A stretch of DNA of 64,000 nucleotides from Pelobates cultripes. Lineage: Eukaryota > Chordata > Amphibia > Anura > Pelobatidae. Under the pieces are notes generated by a model, which did not search any database, was not told the DNA's origin, and saw only the letters and a program-made list of their open reading frames with translations. The DNA lies in the NCBI GenBank assembly GCA_933207985.1, contig OW240912.1, positions 364,392,010 through 364,456,009 of the forward strand. Direction: 5' to 3'. A program made the position numbers and the translations under genes. Of the stretch, positions 10,310 through 22,600 are shown in pieces. Every line of letters begins with the position of its first letter. Positions within the stretch are counted from its first letter, which is position 1.

Positions 10310-10930
10310 TCCTCTGCATTCGACTGCATTCCGAACTCTGGGAACTCAGCGTCAAAGGAGCCATCGAACCCTCCACAAGCCCACCAACGTTTATCAGCAA
10401 TGTATTCTTTGTCAAGAAAAATACTGGAGAATTTTGTCCAGTTATCAATTTACGAGATTTAAACCCATCCGTCGTTTATCAACACTTCAAGATGGAAGGG
10501 ATTCACCTTCTACGCGACCTACTCTGCGAGAGAGACTGGTTGTCCCGCTTCGACCTCAAAAATGCCTACCTCACGATTCCAATTGCCAACTCTCATAGAG
10601 GTTACCTTCAGTTCCTCTGGCATCACGAACTTTGGCAATTCACGTGCCTCCCATTCGGGCTCTCATCTGCCCCATGGTATTTCACAAAACTTATAAAACC
10701 GGTTATGGCTCTCCTATGATCTCAGGGTGTCAAGTCCATCATCTATCTGGACAACATCCTCATTATGGCTCAGGACCCACAGACTCTCGATCCTCACACA
10801 GAAATGACCTCTGCACTCTTACAGAATCTAGGATTCGTATTAAACTTTGAGAAGTCTTTTCTTCCATCACAGACCATACAATTCCTGGGTTTTCAGATAG
10901 ATAATCCGTTCTCCAAATCCCGCTCTCCAA
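10310..10930 (+). pseudogene. DIRS-like reverse transcriptase fragment
   Basis: One reading frame (phase of 10492) carries NVFFVKKNTGEF, INLRDLNPSV, the block SRFDLKNAYLTIPI, then FTCLPFGLSSAP and IIYLDNILIM. This order and wording resemble DIRS-type reverse transcriptases of amphibians and fish. The catalytic Y-x-D-D reads YLDN, and a TGA at 10717-10719 interrupts the frame. Both ends are truncated; no integrase or tyrosine recombinase part is visible. Confidence 0.75.
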
Positions 10931-11888
10931 AATAATAACAATAAAGAAGGACATTCTTTGCTGCTGGGAGGTTTGAGTAAAGAAAGTAAAGCAAATATTC
11001 ACCTCCTGTCTTTAATAAAATTTAGATTATTAGGTCATTACCACTAGAATAATCTATAATTGCTATGTGTTCAGGAAATTTTTTGCATCTGTACTGAACT
11101 AGAAAGACCTTTTATATGTTTCTAAGTAGACCATATGGAGGGGGGGGGGGAGGGAGAAGGGAGAGCTTGAAGGTGATAATTGATCTGACTTTTGGAAAAC
11201 ACAGCTATAAACAATCTCCTTTAATTATTGTGCTGATATGAAAGGTTGTACTTCTTCTGGTTGAGCATCCTTACCATTACAACGTTACAGCTATTAACGT
11301 CATCAATAGTTCATACAGGCCAGAAAGTTCCCAGAACGTAGATTGTCAATAAATACTATTTATTCTTGTTTTCACAGCAAAAGGCCGTATATGCCATGCT
11401 GGTACCCGGCTGCTAGCCAGAATGTGTAAATATGTATGTGAAAAAGTTATATAAACTTTTTTTTTTTTTGGACCAGCTGGAGTTACTCATATAATCACAG
11501 TACACCCTTCAAAATTCTACAAATCCCATGGGTAAATTAATTGCTTGATTTTGTTGAGAACCAGTTTAGCTGTTCTTCCATTCCTCTGCTATTTATATTT
11601 TATTCTTTAAAACATCAAACACATCTGCATGTCCTAGAACAAGCAGGTCCTCTGAGGCAAGTAGTGTACAACAAAATTTAGTATTGAAAAACAAGCATAA
11701 CAAACAACAGACACAAGTTAAATAAATATAACATATTATATAAATGAGTCTGACCAAACATGGCTGCTCAGCAAGATCAAAAACTATATCTATACATTTT
11801 CTTTAGAAAAAAAATCTATACATTACTAAAAATATATTTAAGTTGAACTGTCATCAGACGTGAGAAGTGAAAATTTGATGACAGTCCT
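10931..11888. other. Intergenic, nothing recognised
   Basis: AT-rich sequence downstream of FNDC3A without coding potential. A G-run at ~11142 and a T-run at ~11458 are the only notable simple sequences. Confidence 0.4.
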
Positions 11889-12449
11889 TTAAAGGGACAC
11901 TATAGTCACCTAAACAACTTTAGCTTAATGAAGCAGTTTTAGTGTATCATGCCTCTCGGGTTTTACTGCTCAATCCACTGCCATTTAGGAGTTAAATCAC
12001 TTTGTTTCTGTTTATGCAGCCCTTGCCACACCTCCCCTGGGTATGACTGACACAATCTGCATGAGAAAAAAAAAAATGGTTTCACTTTCAATCAGATTTA
12101 ATTTACCTTAAACACTTGAATCTCTTGCTCTGTAAATTGAACTTTAATCACATACAGGAGGCTCTTGCAGGGTCTAGCAAGCTATTAACATTGCAGGGGA
12201 TAAAAAAAAATATCTAAATTACACAGAACTTGCAATAAACAAAGGATAAACTTTAGATGACTCTTTACAGGAAGTGTTTAGGAAGGCTGTGCAAGTCACA
12301 TGCAGGGAGGTGTGACTAGGGTTCATAAACAAAGTGATTTAATTCCTAAATGGCAGAGAATTGAGCAGTGAGGCTGCAGGGGCATGTTCTATACACCAAC
12401 ACTGCTTCATTAAGCTAAAGTTGTTTTGGGTATTATAGTGTCCCTTTAA
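11889..12449. mobile_element. Foldback element, family 1, copy A (TTAA, ~165-bp inverted termini)
   Basis: TTAA at both ends (11889-11892, 12446-12449). The left end AGGGACACTATAGTCACC reads back as GTGTCCCT on the right, and the complementarity continues inward through AGCTTAATGAAGCAG, TTTTACTGCTCAAT and GCCATTTAGGAG-like blocks for about 165 bp. The middle has no ORF. Three other copies are at 35029-35585, 47229-48194 (split) and 55606-56824 (split). Confidence 0.85.
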
Positions 12450-12557
12450 GGCACATTGCTTTTTGTTCCATTAATCACATAAGACCCTTGCTGACAGCAA
12501 TTCCTATTTTGCTATGTGTACCGGATGATCAATGATATAGGTTGACTTGGAGATCAT

Positions 12558-12800
12558 TAAAAGAACACTATAGTGTCCCTTTGCCCACAACCCCGTCCTG
12601 GCAATTAAAAGGGTTAGATTGCCAAGGAGGAACCTAATGCATAGCTAGCACTGCTCAGGCATTAGGCCTTCCCCATTGAAAAGCATTTAATTAATGCTCT
12701 CCTATGAGGGACTTGAAGATGCTGGATGTCCTCATGCATAGCGTGAGTATGTCCAGCAATGTTTCACGGACAGAATGAAGCGCCTCTAGTGGCAGTCTTA
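12558..12800. repeat. Fragment of a GGGACACTATAG-type element
   Basis: GAACACTATAGTGTCCCTTT at 12562-12581 is a self-complementary end motif of the TTAA foldback group, followed by sequence with GCATTAGG repeated in inverted form. The right end is not identifiable. Confidence 0.45.
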
Positions 12801-14409
12801 ACCCTGCAATACAGGGTACAGAAAAATAATTGGGTTTAGAAACAAGATACAAACGAAATTTACATGCAAGGCCATGAGAAACATCTAGCCCCAAACTAAA
12901 CCACCCAGGCAATGGCACACTTCTGTCCCTCCAGTACACTATTTAGCCTCAGGGTGTCATTTGTATTCTGATCCAAGCGAGTATAATTAAATAACAACTG
13001 GCCTCTTTTTCACAAAATTGCAGTTTGCATTCATCCTAATGACATCAAAACTACAGACTACATTTTTGTTCACAGTTTTGCACTGGCATTAGTAAATGGA
13101 AGAGGTGCCCACAAATACTTACCCATTCTTATGTGTTTCGTCATACTTTCTTTCAGATATTTTTTAGTTGTACGGTCATTCCTGAAAAGTTATACTCTGG
13201 TACTGAATTTGACCATTTGTGTTAGATTGTGGCTTGATGCTGGTCAATACATACCACGTGTAATGGGGATACAGCGGCAAGCCCACAAGAAATAAACGTC
13301 AAATAGAGTGATACTGGTGGAGAAATAGAATGTGTATTAATCCAATCGCAAGATGAATGAGGATCCTTATAAATATTGGGGAAGGCACCTTTAAGCATTT
13401 CATCCTCATTCATGTTGCATTAGAGTGCTATACTAGTAGCGCACACAGTTTCTCTAACACTATCACAGTTTAAAGCTATTTATATTTCTTGTAGACATCC
13501 AGCTGTACCCCCATTGTATGTGGTTTATATTGGCTGTTTGGAGGGGCACGATCTGTAAACCCAAATTCTTCTTATTTTTTTGTACAAGAAAAGTGTATTT
13601 TTTTTTTTTTACATTAGACACTGTTGGTGGAGGTGTGGTATGTATACACAGACACATAAATTACACTTTCTGGTCCTCAGAAATCTGGGCAGGCATTATT
13701 ACAGTCCCCCCCATACTTGCACCTCCGTTTTTATCTTATTCACTGGTACAATGGACTCCACGTTTCCCTACTCAAACTCAAATATTGAAGCACAAAAATG
13801 GAAAATGTAACTACAGGTCTTGAAAAGAAAAGGACAAAACTCCACCTAGTCCCAAACATCTTTCTGACCTTACATCTAGGTTACTTGTTACCAAGCCCTT
13901 ACCAGATGTGTGGGCCTCCCAACTCCCAGATTTTTGTGTCTGTCCTACCTTTGTGGAGATCAGAGAGCTGTCCTCAACAAGCATAGTGTGAGAGCATTAG
14001 GATCATGGCAAGAGCACAGAGAGAGTGCTCCTTGCACAGTCTGCCCTCAGTGGGCCGGCCTATTTGATTGGCAGGCATCCGGGCGTTCCTGTCAATTCTA
14101 TTGGTAGCCCCTCCCCTTTCAGCAGGACCAGTGACACAAAAACTATTATTGACTCACCTCCTTTCTCCCTCCCACTAGCATTCCGTTTTAAAGTAAGCCA
14201 AAATGGCAGCCATTCACTGGGTCCCCAGCTGAGGGCAAAATTAACAGTTTGCTCCTGAACAGAATTTGTGTCTCTCTTTATCACTTATGGTCCCTTCCAG
14301 TTAAAATGTTCTCTTCATCTGCCAGTTATAAAGTATATGCATAAAATATAAAATGTTATTTCTGTCTACTCCGTATTTCCAATAAATACTAGCACACACT
14401 GAGAAAGAA
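12801..14409. other. Intergenic sequence, nothing firm
   Basis: Sequence downstream of the inferred FNDC3A poly(A) site. Short ORFs (~60-100 codons) show no family resemblance. No splice, repeat or RNA-gene signal that I would defend. Confidence 0.4.
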
Positions 14410-16626
14410 TGATACAGCTTTTATTATCCACGGAATTTTTTTTTTTTTTTTAAGATTTTTGCTACATAGTTTATGTATATTTATATGAGATTATACATAT
14501 TTTCCTCTGCATTAAGTCCAACATTGTACAATTTATCGTGATATGTTTGGTAGTGTACCTATAAGATTTTAAAAAGTTTAGCATTTCTTTTTTTTAAATC
14601 TTTTTTTGGAATGTACAGTGTATGAGGTAAAATTAAGGTTAACATTAAAAACTTTTTTTTTCCCCCCAACTGCAGACATCTGCAATGAGACGTAATGGCA
14701 AATACACTATTAAATGACATTTACTATCAAAAATAGGAATCCATCTGAATTTTACTATGAAAAACATTGGTCACATCAGAACCTCTGCAGTGACCCTTTA
14801 TATAGACATTCAACCATGTGGACATTTTCCGGGCAAATACACACAACCTCATTTTTACTGGCCAAACATGGCACATATAGAAGGCTCTAGGAAAAAAATA
14901 TATCCATGTGTTCTGTGAGAACATATTGTCTACTACATAAAAAGTGACAAACAAAAAATAAAACACACACATCACAAAGTCATAGACTGATTATCGTTAC
15001 CACCAGAAAACCTAACTTTATAATAATTTTTTTTTTTTTAACAAAAACAAAACAGAAAAAAAAAAAAAAACATTCTACAACACATAATATTTGACACAAA
15101 AACAATTACAATACATGCCCATTGCTATTGGAGGAACAGGTTTCCAAAGATCTTGAAAAGCACAAAATAACTGTAGGTCAAACCAGCAGAAGTGTTTACT
15201 TCCATTAAAATTTTAATCCCAACACAACTAAAACATTAGTGATCGACTATCCTCTGAAATAATAAATAAAAAAAATAAAGAATGAGAAAATGTGTGTAGA
15301 ACAGTGTAAATGTGAGAAGAGTTTTTATCATAAAATACAGTATAGGCTTTTTTTTTTTTTTTTAAAGCTGGCAGCTTGATGACCGACGCAGATGTTCTAC
15401 GTCATACTTCAATTCGTTCGAGAACTCACGAATGCAAGCTCACTGAAATAATGCAATTGCAAAGTGCTTCTATGCAACATTAAACTACATGCAATTAACG
15501 TTTTGGTACAGAATTATGACAGACATAACATTAAACATTAGATTCTTCAAGGAATTAAGCAGCTTGAAAGGTATCTGGTGCAAATTTCAAAGTTTTACCT
15601 TTAGGTTTGGTGAAGGGGGAAAAAAAAAATAATATATATAAATAAAAGGCAACGCTTAATGCTTAGTGCCAAGGATGGAAAGCGGTGTTGGAATGATAGC
15701 AAAAATCAACGCTAGCCTGTCTAAACTTGTAGCTTTTGCTAAAAGTGCTGACAAATACACAAATTGCTGCAGACTAACGTGTTAGAACATACATTGCTCC
15801 AACATCTAGCAAACGTTACCGTAGCTAGAAAGATTCAATGCTTCATACTAATGTTAGCAAGTGAGCAGACTTGCTACCTCTAAAATAGAATACTCCTTTC
15901 TTGGGACTGAAAGGCAAAGACGTTAAACTGAAAGATTCTCATCAGGCAAATTGGACCCAGCTTTAGTCTTTAATGATTATTCTGCAGTAAATAACTTCTT
16001 GTCTAATATTTAAAAGCTTTTTTTTTTCTTTTTTATTTAATTGATACAGTTTATAAACTATTGTAGAAATTCCAGTTATATGTGTGTTTATTTATTTGCC
16101 TGAGTTACACCTCCTAACTAATTCACCATTTTCTGATTTGTTTACACCCCTCTACAGCCAGGTTGCAAAAGGGTTTAAAGTTAAGACACAGAGGAGGTAG
16201 AAGTACAGCGCCAATGTTACTTTCACGCCATCCACTTTAAGTGTTTTTTTTTTTTAATGCAGCACTTAGGGTGACCTTCAAATATATCTTATTTTGTGTA
16301 TCTTCCATACACAAAATCAGTCCTTAAACCATGAAGAAAAAAAAAAAAAAAAAAGTGAGTTTTGATGTTTGGTGTGTGTAAACATCACACATAATGGCAT
16401 TAGAAAGAACCGCTAGTCTAGTTCAGCATTCGTTACCTTATATTGGTATAAGCATTTTAATTGACAGAAATGACAATATGGCATGCTGCTGTTGTCTCGG
16501 TGCTGTGCTAGACGCCATCATGTTTAAAAGCAGGATATAAGAAAATAAACTAATTATTTATTTTTTGGTGGGGGGTGTGTAAAGTAAAAAATAAAATAAA
16601 GGGCTGAGTAAAGCTAGGGGTTCTAT
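14410..16626 (-). other. FNDC3A: Probable FNDC3A 3' UTR
   Basis: 2.2 kb of AT-rich sequence directly after the stop with no recognisable transposon and several A/T homopolymers. A minus-strand AATAAA lies at 14420-14425, giving a plausible cleavage site near 14400. Earlier AATAAA hexamers lie at 16557-16562, 16032-16037 and around 16087-16096, so shorter 3' UTRs are possible. The limit is inferred, not shown by transcripts. Confidence 0.5.
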
Positions 16627-19600
16627 TCACTTGATTACAAAGTATTGGATAATAAAGGCAATCAGAATGGAGAAGGTAGCAAACAGCACGAGTATGACGG
16701 CGGCGCACTGTTCGTCACTCAGCGTCCTTGACGTCCTTGAGGCTTCCACAGTGTCCTTGCTGGTGGTGACTTGTTGCTCACTTCTGTGCATGATGAAGAG
16801 GACTGTGGCACTGTAAGGACCAATTAAATCCTGAGGTCCTGCAGCATCTTGGCACTGTCGAATGGCACATACACGAAAACGATATTCACAGTTCAATTGG
16901 AGAGCAGAGTAACGGAGAGAAGTATTGGGTCCCTTATAAATCTGGAATGTAAAAAAAGAAAGAATCATTACTGTCTGGAGCAACATTTTTAATTCCATAA
17001 ACATTAACTCCAGAGAAAATAGTTTAAGTAAGAATAAATGACACAAACTTAAATGGTACGGTCAGATTTTTTCTTTCAGTTTTCCTTTCCTAATTCCCCT
17101 TCTATCTTAATTCTAAATTTCCCCACTTGCCATATGATTTTATTTATATTCATTTGTAAGTGTAAGTTCCTCTGAGATCTCTGTCAAAATCATAAGTGTA
17201 TGCAAGAAGAAGCACCTGAAATCCTGCTCTGCTACGAATAGGTACCCACCTCTTAAATAGTTGAAGGTGCAAGTGTTTATTCTCTATTGGTAAGCTTTAA
17301 TTCTGCAGCATCGCTGGTGTCTGAGTAGATGAATCACTGCAATTGTAGTTAAATAGTTTGAGTTATGCTGTAAGTGACATAGTCAGAAGTCTTTCTCCCT
17401 TTCCTTCTATGTCACCATTCAGAAGTGATGAGGACCAGACATGGGATGGTGCATTCTCTACGTTTGTATTGCAATTCGTGTTCAATTAAGTTAAAACATA
17501 TTGGAAAGTGACTCCACTAGATCTGCCTTTATAATTTAATTTGTCATCAATGTTAAACATTTTTAAATTACAAATATTAATTCAGAATGAAAGCAAAAGC
17601 TTAAACCAAATATACTTCATGCCGACCCTTCCCTAATGCTCACATTATGCTTTGCCATATACTATGCAATACAAGGTTTCTACTAACATGACATTCTCCT
17701 TCTTTAGTCAGTTCTATTCCACTGATAGTGCATACATATTTTTCTTATCTTAATTTTGTTGTCTGCACATACACATGCACTTTCTATTTGTATTAAATCT
17801 CCCTATTTTCCCATTGCCTTCCTTGGGGAGTTGTTGTCCTGATCCCCTGATCTCAGTTCTGGAGCAGCAGAAGAGCCATGCAGCAGGTGCCTCATATGCC
17901 AGGTCATGCTTCCAATGATACTATGGAGGGGGTGGAATTACAGCTGGTAACTGCATTCATTGCAAAGACATATTAAAGTGTATGTGTTGTACAGCCAGCA
18001 GTTAACACTCTGCCCAGTATCCAAGGAGATCAGTGTGGTTATCACAGATAGTGGGGCCTGGAGCTGGTGCTCTATTCAACCTGTCCAAAAGTCAGGCCTG
18101 ATACCAATACGTACAACATCAATTTCATATAAAATTGATGCAGTGAATGGACAAAACGTTAAGAGAATTGTACTTATTAAGAGATATGCATTTAACAATA
18201 AGGCTCCGGGCCCAGACGGGCTGCCCATCAAATACATAAAGGAATTCGGAGAGGTACTGCTCCTCAAACTACTAACAGGCTTAAACTCCCTCCTGGAAGG
18301 GGGAGCTTTCCCAAGAGACTCTCTTATGGTGACGATAGCAGTTCTACCCAAGGAAGGTAAAGACCCGACCAACTGTGCCAGCTATAGACCGATATCGCTA
18401 TTAAACGCTGACCTAAAGCTCTTCACGAAGGTTCTGGCTACCCGTGTCGGTGGTGTTCTCCCGGAACTGGTGGACTCGGATCAAGTGGGCTTCATCCAAG
18501 GAAGGGAAGCGAGAGACAACACCATCCGTGCCCTTAATGTCATACACGCAGCCAGGAGTACGACCCAGAAGCTCATTGTGCTCTCCACCAACGCAGAAAA
18601 AGCATTTGATCGGGTGGACTGGCGATACCTAATGGCAACGTTACAGGCGATGGGTTTTGGCCCCCAAATGAGGTCCTGGATATCTTCACTATACATGATC
18701 CCAACAGCTAGAATATGGGTCAATGGGGCCCTCTCCGCGCCAGTCCACATACATAATGGCACAAGGCAGGGCTGCCCACTCTCCTCTTTCCTGTTTGCCC
18801 TCTCCCTGGAACCATTCCTGGGGGTGGTCAGGCGGGATGGGGGAATAGAGGGGTTTGCACTACAGGGAACGATCCACAAGGTGGCCGCATATGCTGATAT
18901 GTTATTCTTCGTCAGCAACCCCTCCATGCCGAACTTACTGAGAGCCTTTGCAGAATACGGAAAAATCAGAAGCCATGTCCATATCCATGGCGGAAACGAG
19001 TGGAGCTCATCTGAGATCCCAGTTCGCATTCACATGGTGCCGAACAAAGCTTAAGTACCTCGGGAACTGGCTTACCGCGGACCTGTCACAACTCTACGCC
19101 CACAACTTTGCCCCAATGATGCTCACGCTTTAAAAAGATCTGACGAGATGGTCTAGTCTATGCGTGTCATGGTTTGGAAGGATGAACGCAATTAAAATGA
19201 ACCTATTACCTCGCCTGCTATCCCTTTTCCAAACCATCCCGATAAGTATACCCTTGACATTCTTCCGACACATGGATACCGCCATCTCCGGTTTTATATG
19301 GCAGTCCAGAGCCCCCAGAATCAAGAGAACGCAATTACACCAACCAAAGGCCCAGGGGGGAGTGGGACTCCCCTCCCCATTGACCTACTATAGAGCAATG
19401 CACTTAGTAGACTTGCATGTTCCGAAGACTAACAAGAAATGGGTACATATGGAGCGAGCCCAGGCGGAAGGAACACTACCAGTGGCGACATGGTTGAGCG
19501 GCCACCTGATGAACCCACGGACCTGGACTTGAAGATCTGGCGCCTCATCAGCACCAAACTCTCCTTAACCACGACACCAGGACCGCTGACCCCAATCACC

Positions 19601-22600
19601 TACAACCCTGAAGTGACAGGAGGACTCACGCCGCAAGACGTCAGGACGTTTGGAACGTCGGATCAGTCACACATGCAACAGCGGTGCACAGGGGACGCGC
19701 TAAAACCGCTACCAGAACTTATAGAGGACAGAACCCCGACGGGCATAGAAATACTTTGTTTTCTCCAGATCAAATCCTACTACATGTCCCACAATGGAAG
19801 GTGCCTGTTCCACAGAACGCTAACACAGTTTGAGGAAATCTGCCAAACCAGAACGCACATAGCCAGAGGCATCTCTATGATCTACGCGCTACTCCAAGCC
19901 GCAGCTCGACCCGAACCAGCAAGATATATGGCAAGATGGGAAGAAGCCACCGGCGTCTCACTTACAGAGCCACAGAGGATGAAAATCCACATACTGACGC
20001 ACCAAAGCGCAATAAGCTCCAAACACCAGGAACTCAATTACAAGCTGCTGACCGGGTGGTACAGGACACCCGAGAGGATACACAGAATGAACCCGGACAC
20101 ATCCAAAACCTGCTGGAGATGTGGAGAAGAGACAGGATCGGACATTCATGTATGGTGGACATGTAGAAAAATAGTCCCGTTCTGGAACCAAGTCAAACTA
20201 CTTATCCCAACCAACTGGCGGACCGCGCAGACACCCACCATCCAACAACGGATGGACAAGGTAGAGGAAATCCATGGGATGGAGACCCTCACAGCAACCC
20301 TGAGGGGAACAGTAGACAAATACATACAGACTTGGACCCCATGGATGGATTTCATATCACACAGCAGGACGTAAGACTATCAATCCCCGTGTTTGGCCGG
20401 GGGCGGAGGGGACGGGGGACGCCACCCCCAAGTGAAAGAGGGATGAGAAGACGGAGGAGAAACACTGAGCAGGGGGGCGCGCGGCAGTTCCGGGGGACGT
20501 GAGGGCTCGCCCTTTCCATACCACCCCTCGACCCTCTCCCAACTTCAGTCGAGCCTCTCCCCCCCCCCCCCTTTTTTCTCTTCTTCCTCCCCTCTTCCCT
20601 TTTCTCCCCCCCCCATATACGGTGGCCCGAGTGGACAGGACCTCCATACTAAGCCAAACACGGGAACCCCCAAGCACTGGCCCCCTTCACCCCTCACCAA
20701 CAGACAGAACATCTGCATGGGAACAGGGGCTGAGGGAACGCCCAAGGGCTTCTGAACTGCAAAACAAATAATCAAGCAGTCGACCCCAAACATACAAACA
20801 CAACAAGGGACACCCACAGGCTAGTGAAGGGAGGCACAACGGGTCCTATAGCCCACACAACCGACATGACTGAGATCGAAGATACAGACAGAACATATAC
20901 ATGAGAGAATGTACCCCTGGGACAGAGGGCAGGAACAGCCAGCCACGACCACGAGACATAACTCGCCCCTATTCCAGGACCAGGGACTATCCCTAAGACA
21001 AAAGAAGTTCGAATAGGGGAAGCTTTAACACACGCCTACAGGCACCGAGAAACAAATAGTAACAGGGGGTAACCCCCTATTGAAATAACACATACTGAGG
21101 CCGAACTGAATATGGGCAGACAGCTGGCTAACCAACCTGGTGTTCCACAATCTCACAATACAGGCTATAGCAAACCAGCAAAGAATAAATAATATTTCAA
21201 AACCAGCAGTGCAGGAGAGAATGGCAAGCTCTGGTACCAGTAATAATGACCAGCTGCACAGGGTGTAAATAGCATAGCATTTAAACACTGTTAGCCACAA
21301 ATGTTTAGAACTGTAAAATTGGAAAGTTATATGTTCCAACGTTTTACTTTGACATATTGACCAAACTGCTCTGAAACCACTAAGCTCAGTACCTTGTACG
21401 AATACTTAAATATTAAAATAAAGATTGTCAAAAAAAATAATAAATAAATCATAACACAAGAGATTAAATTTAAAAGAAAGCATAAAAAGGTAATAAAAGA
21501 TGCATTCTGATTGGTTGATTGGTTCTGGGTCAATTAAAGTACTTTAAAATGTACCCATTGTACAATGCCAAATAGCTGGACTAAACAAATTACACGTTTA
21601 GCATAAATAACTTGTATTTTAATTTATTTTAAAGGGACACTAAGCAACAAAACCACTACATTAGAATGTAGGTATATATTTGCTTTTAGATCATGTAAAA
21701 CATGGTCATTTCTGAGATACAGCAATGTTCACATTTGGCTAAAAACACGCCTCTTGTGGCTGTCAGACAGTCTTTAGCGGCGCTTTCTTGAACAGATAAT
21801 GCTTCCCATTGAGGAACATTGGATTCAGTTCATGAGATGCACTGGAGTGGCAGATTGTAGGAACTGCCAAGCATGAGTTGTAGGACTCTGAGAAGCATCT
21901 GTATGGATCTGAGATCAATCATCAGAATTAGTGATTGGAGGACTGGGTGACACAAAATCCAAACTAAAAAAGGAACACATTTACTTAAAAAGAGATTTCT
22001 TTTTAATGTTTAAGTGTTGCTTTAATGTGCTCTTAAACGAGATTAACTGGTTTCACCGCATTACTTTTTTTTTTTTTTTACTTTGGTCGTCACCTCTAAA
22101 CTCCGAAACACAAACTACAAATCATGTTGCAGGCATTACATCTCCATGTCCTTATCAGTCACGTAAGTTAGCCAAAAATCTCTTGCACAAGGGAGTATTT
22201 CAACTTGTGTGCTGCATATTAATAAGGTTAGACTAGCAGGAAGTCATTTAGCTAATGTAATACTGTCTGATTTGCCTTGTTAAATTAATACACAGTTAAC
22301 GGTGTGATATTTTTAAAATCTTAACAGTGTTAGGAAACCAAATGGACTTTTTTTCTCCCTCCCAGTTAAACTACTTTCTGTCTCGCACAAGAAATTAAAC
22401 ATTTTAGTACGTTAACTTAAATTACATTAAACTAAAAAATTCTCTTTAAAACAAAATTCTAAATTTATTTAAAATTGTAATAAATGTACCTTGATAAAAT
22501 AATTATGTATTCAAGCTACAATACTCAATGAGAGGGTTACCGGTTGTCAATAGAGCCTTGATTATGCAGGTCTTCCAGTCTTAGAGAAGGACTACTCTTT

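Larger units (their letters stand above)
18190..21440 (+). mobile_element. L1/Tx1-like LINE copy 2, 5'-truncated, dead
   Basis: Plus-strand, antisense to FNDC3A inside its last intron. It starts inside the reverse transcriptase (NNKAPGPDG) and runs through ORF2 to its stop at 20374, a ~1.05-kb 3' UTR with a long polypyrimidine tract (~20555-20612), a poly(A) signal and an A-rich tail ending near 21440. AAGAGAT occurs on both sides (~18179 and ~21463), possibly a worn target-site duplication. Confidence 0.85.

Noticed and set aside
17960..19054. 364-codon open frame as a possible host gene
   Set aside because: From ~18190 on it is an L1 reverse transcriptase; the first 75 codons have no family resemblance and no exon support.
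20499..20817. Proline- or glycine-rich short frames on both strands
   Set aside because: They result from the C/T-only tract of the L1 copy 2 3' UTR and have no other support.
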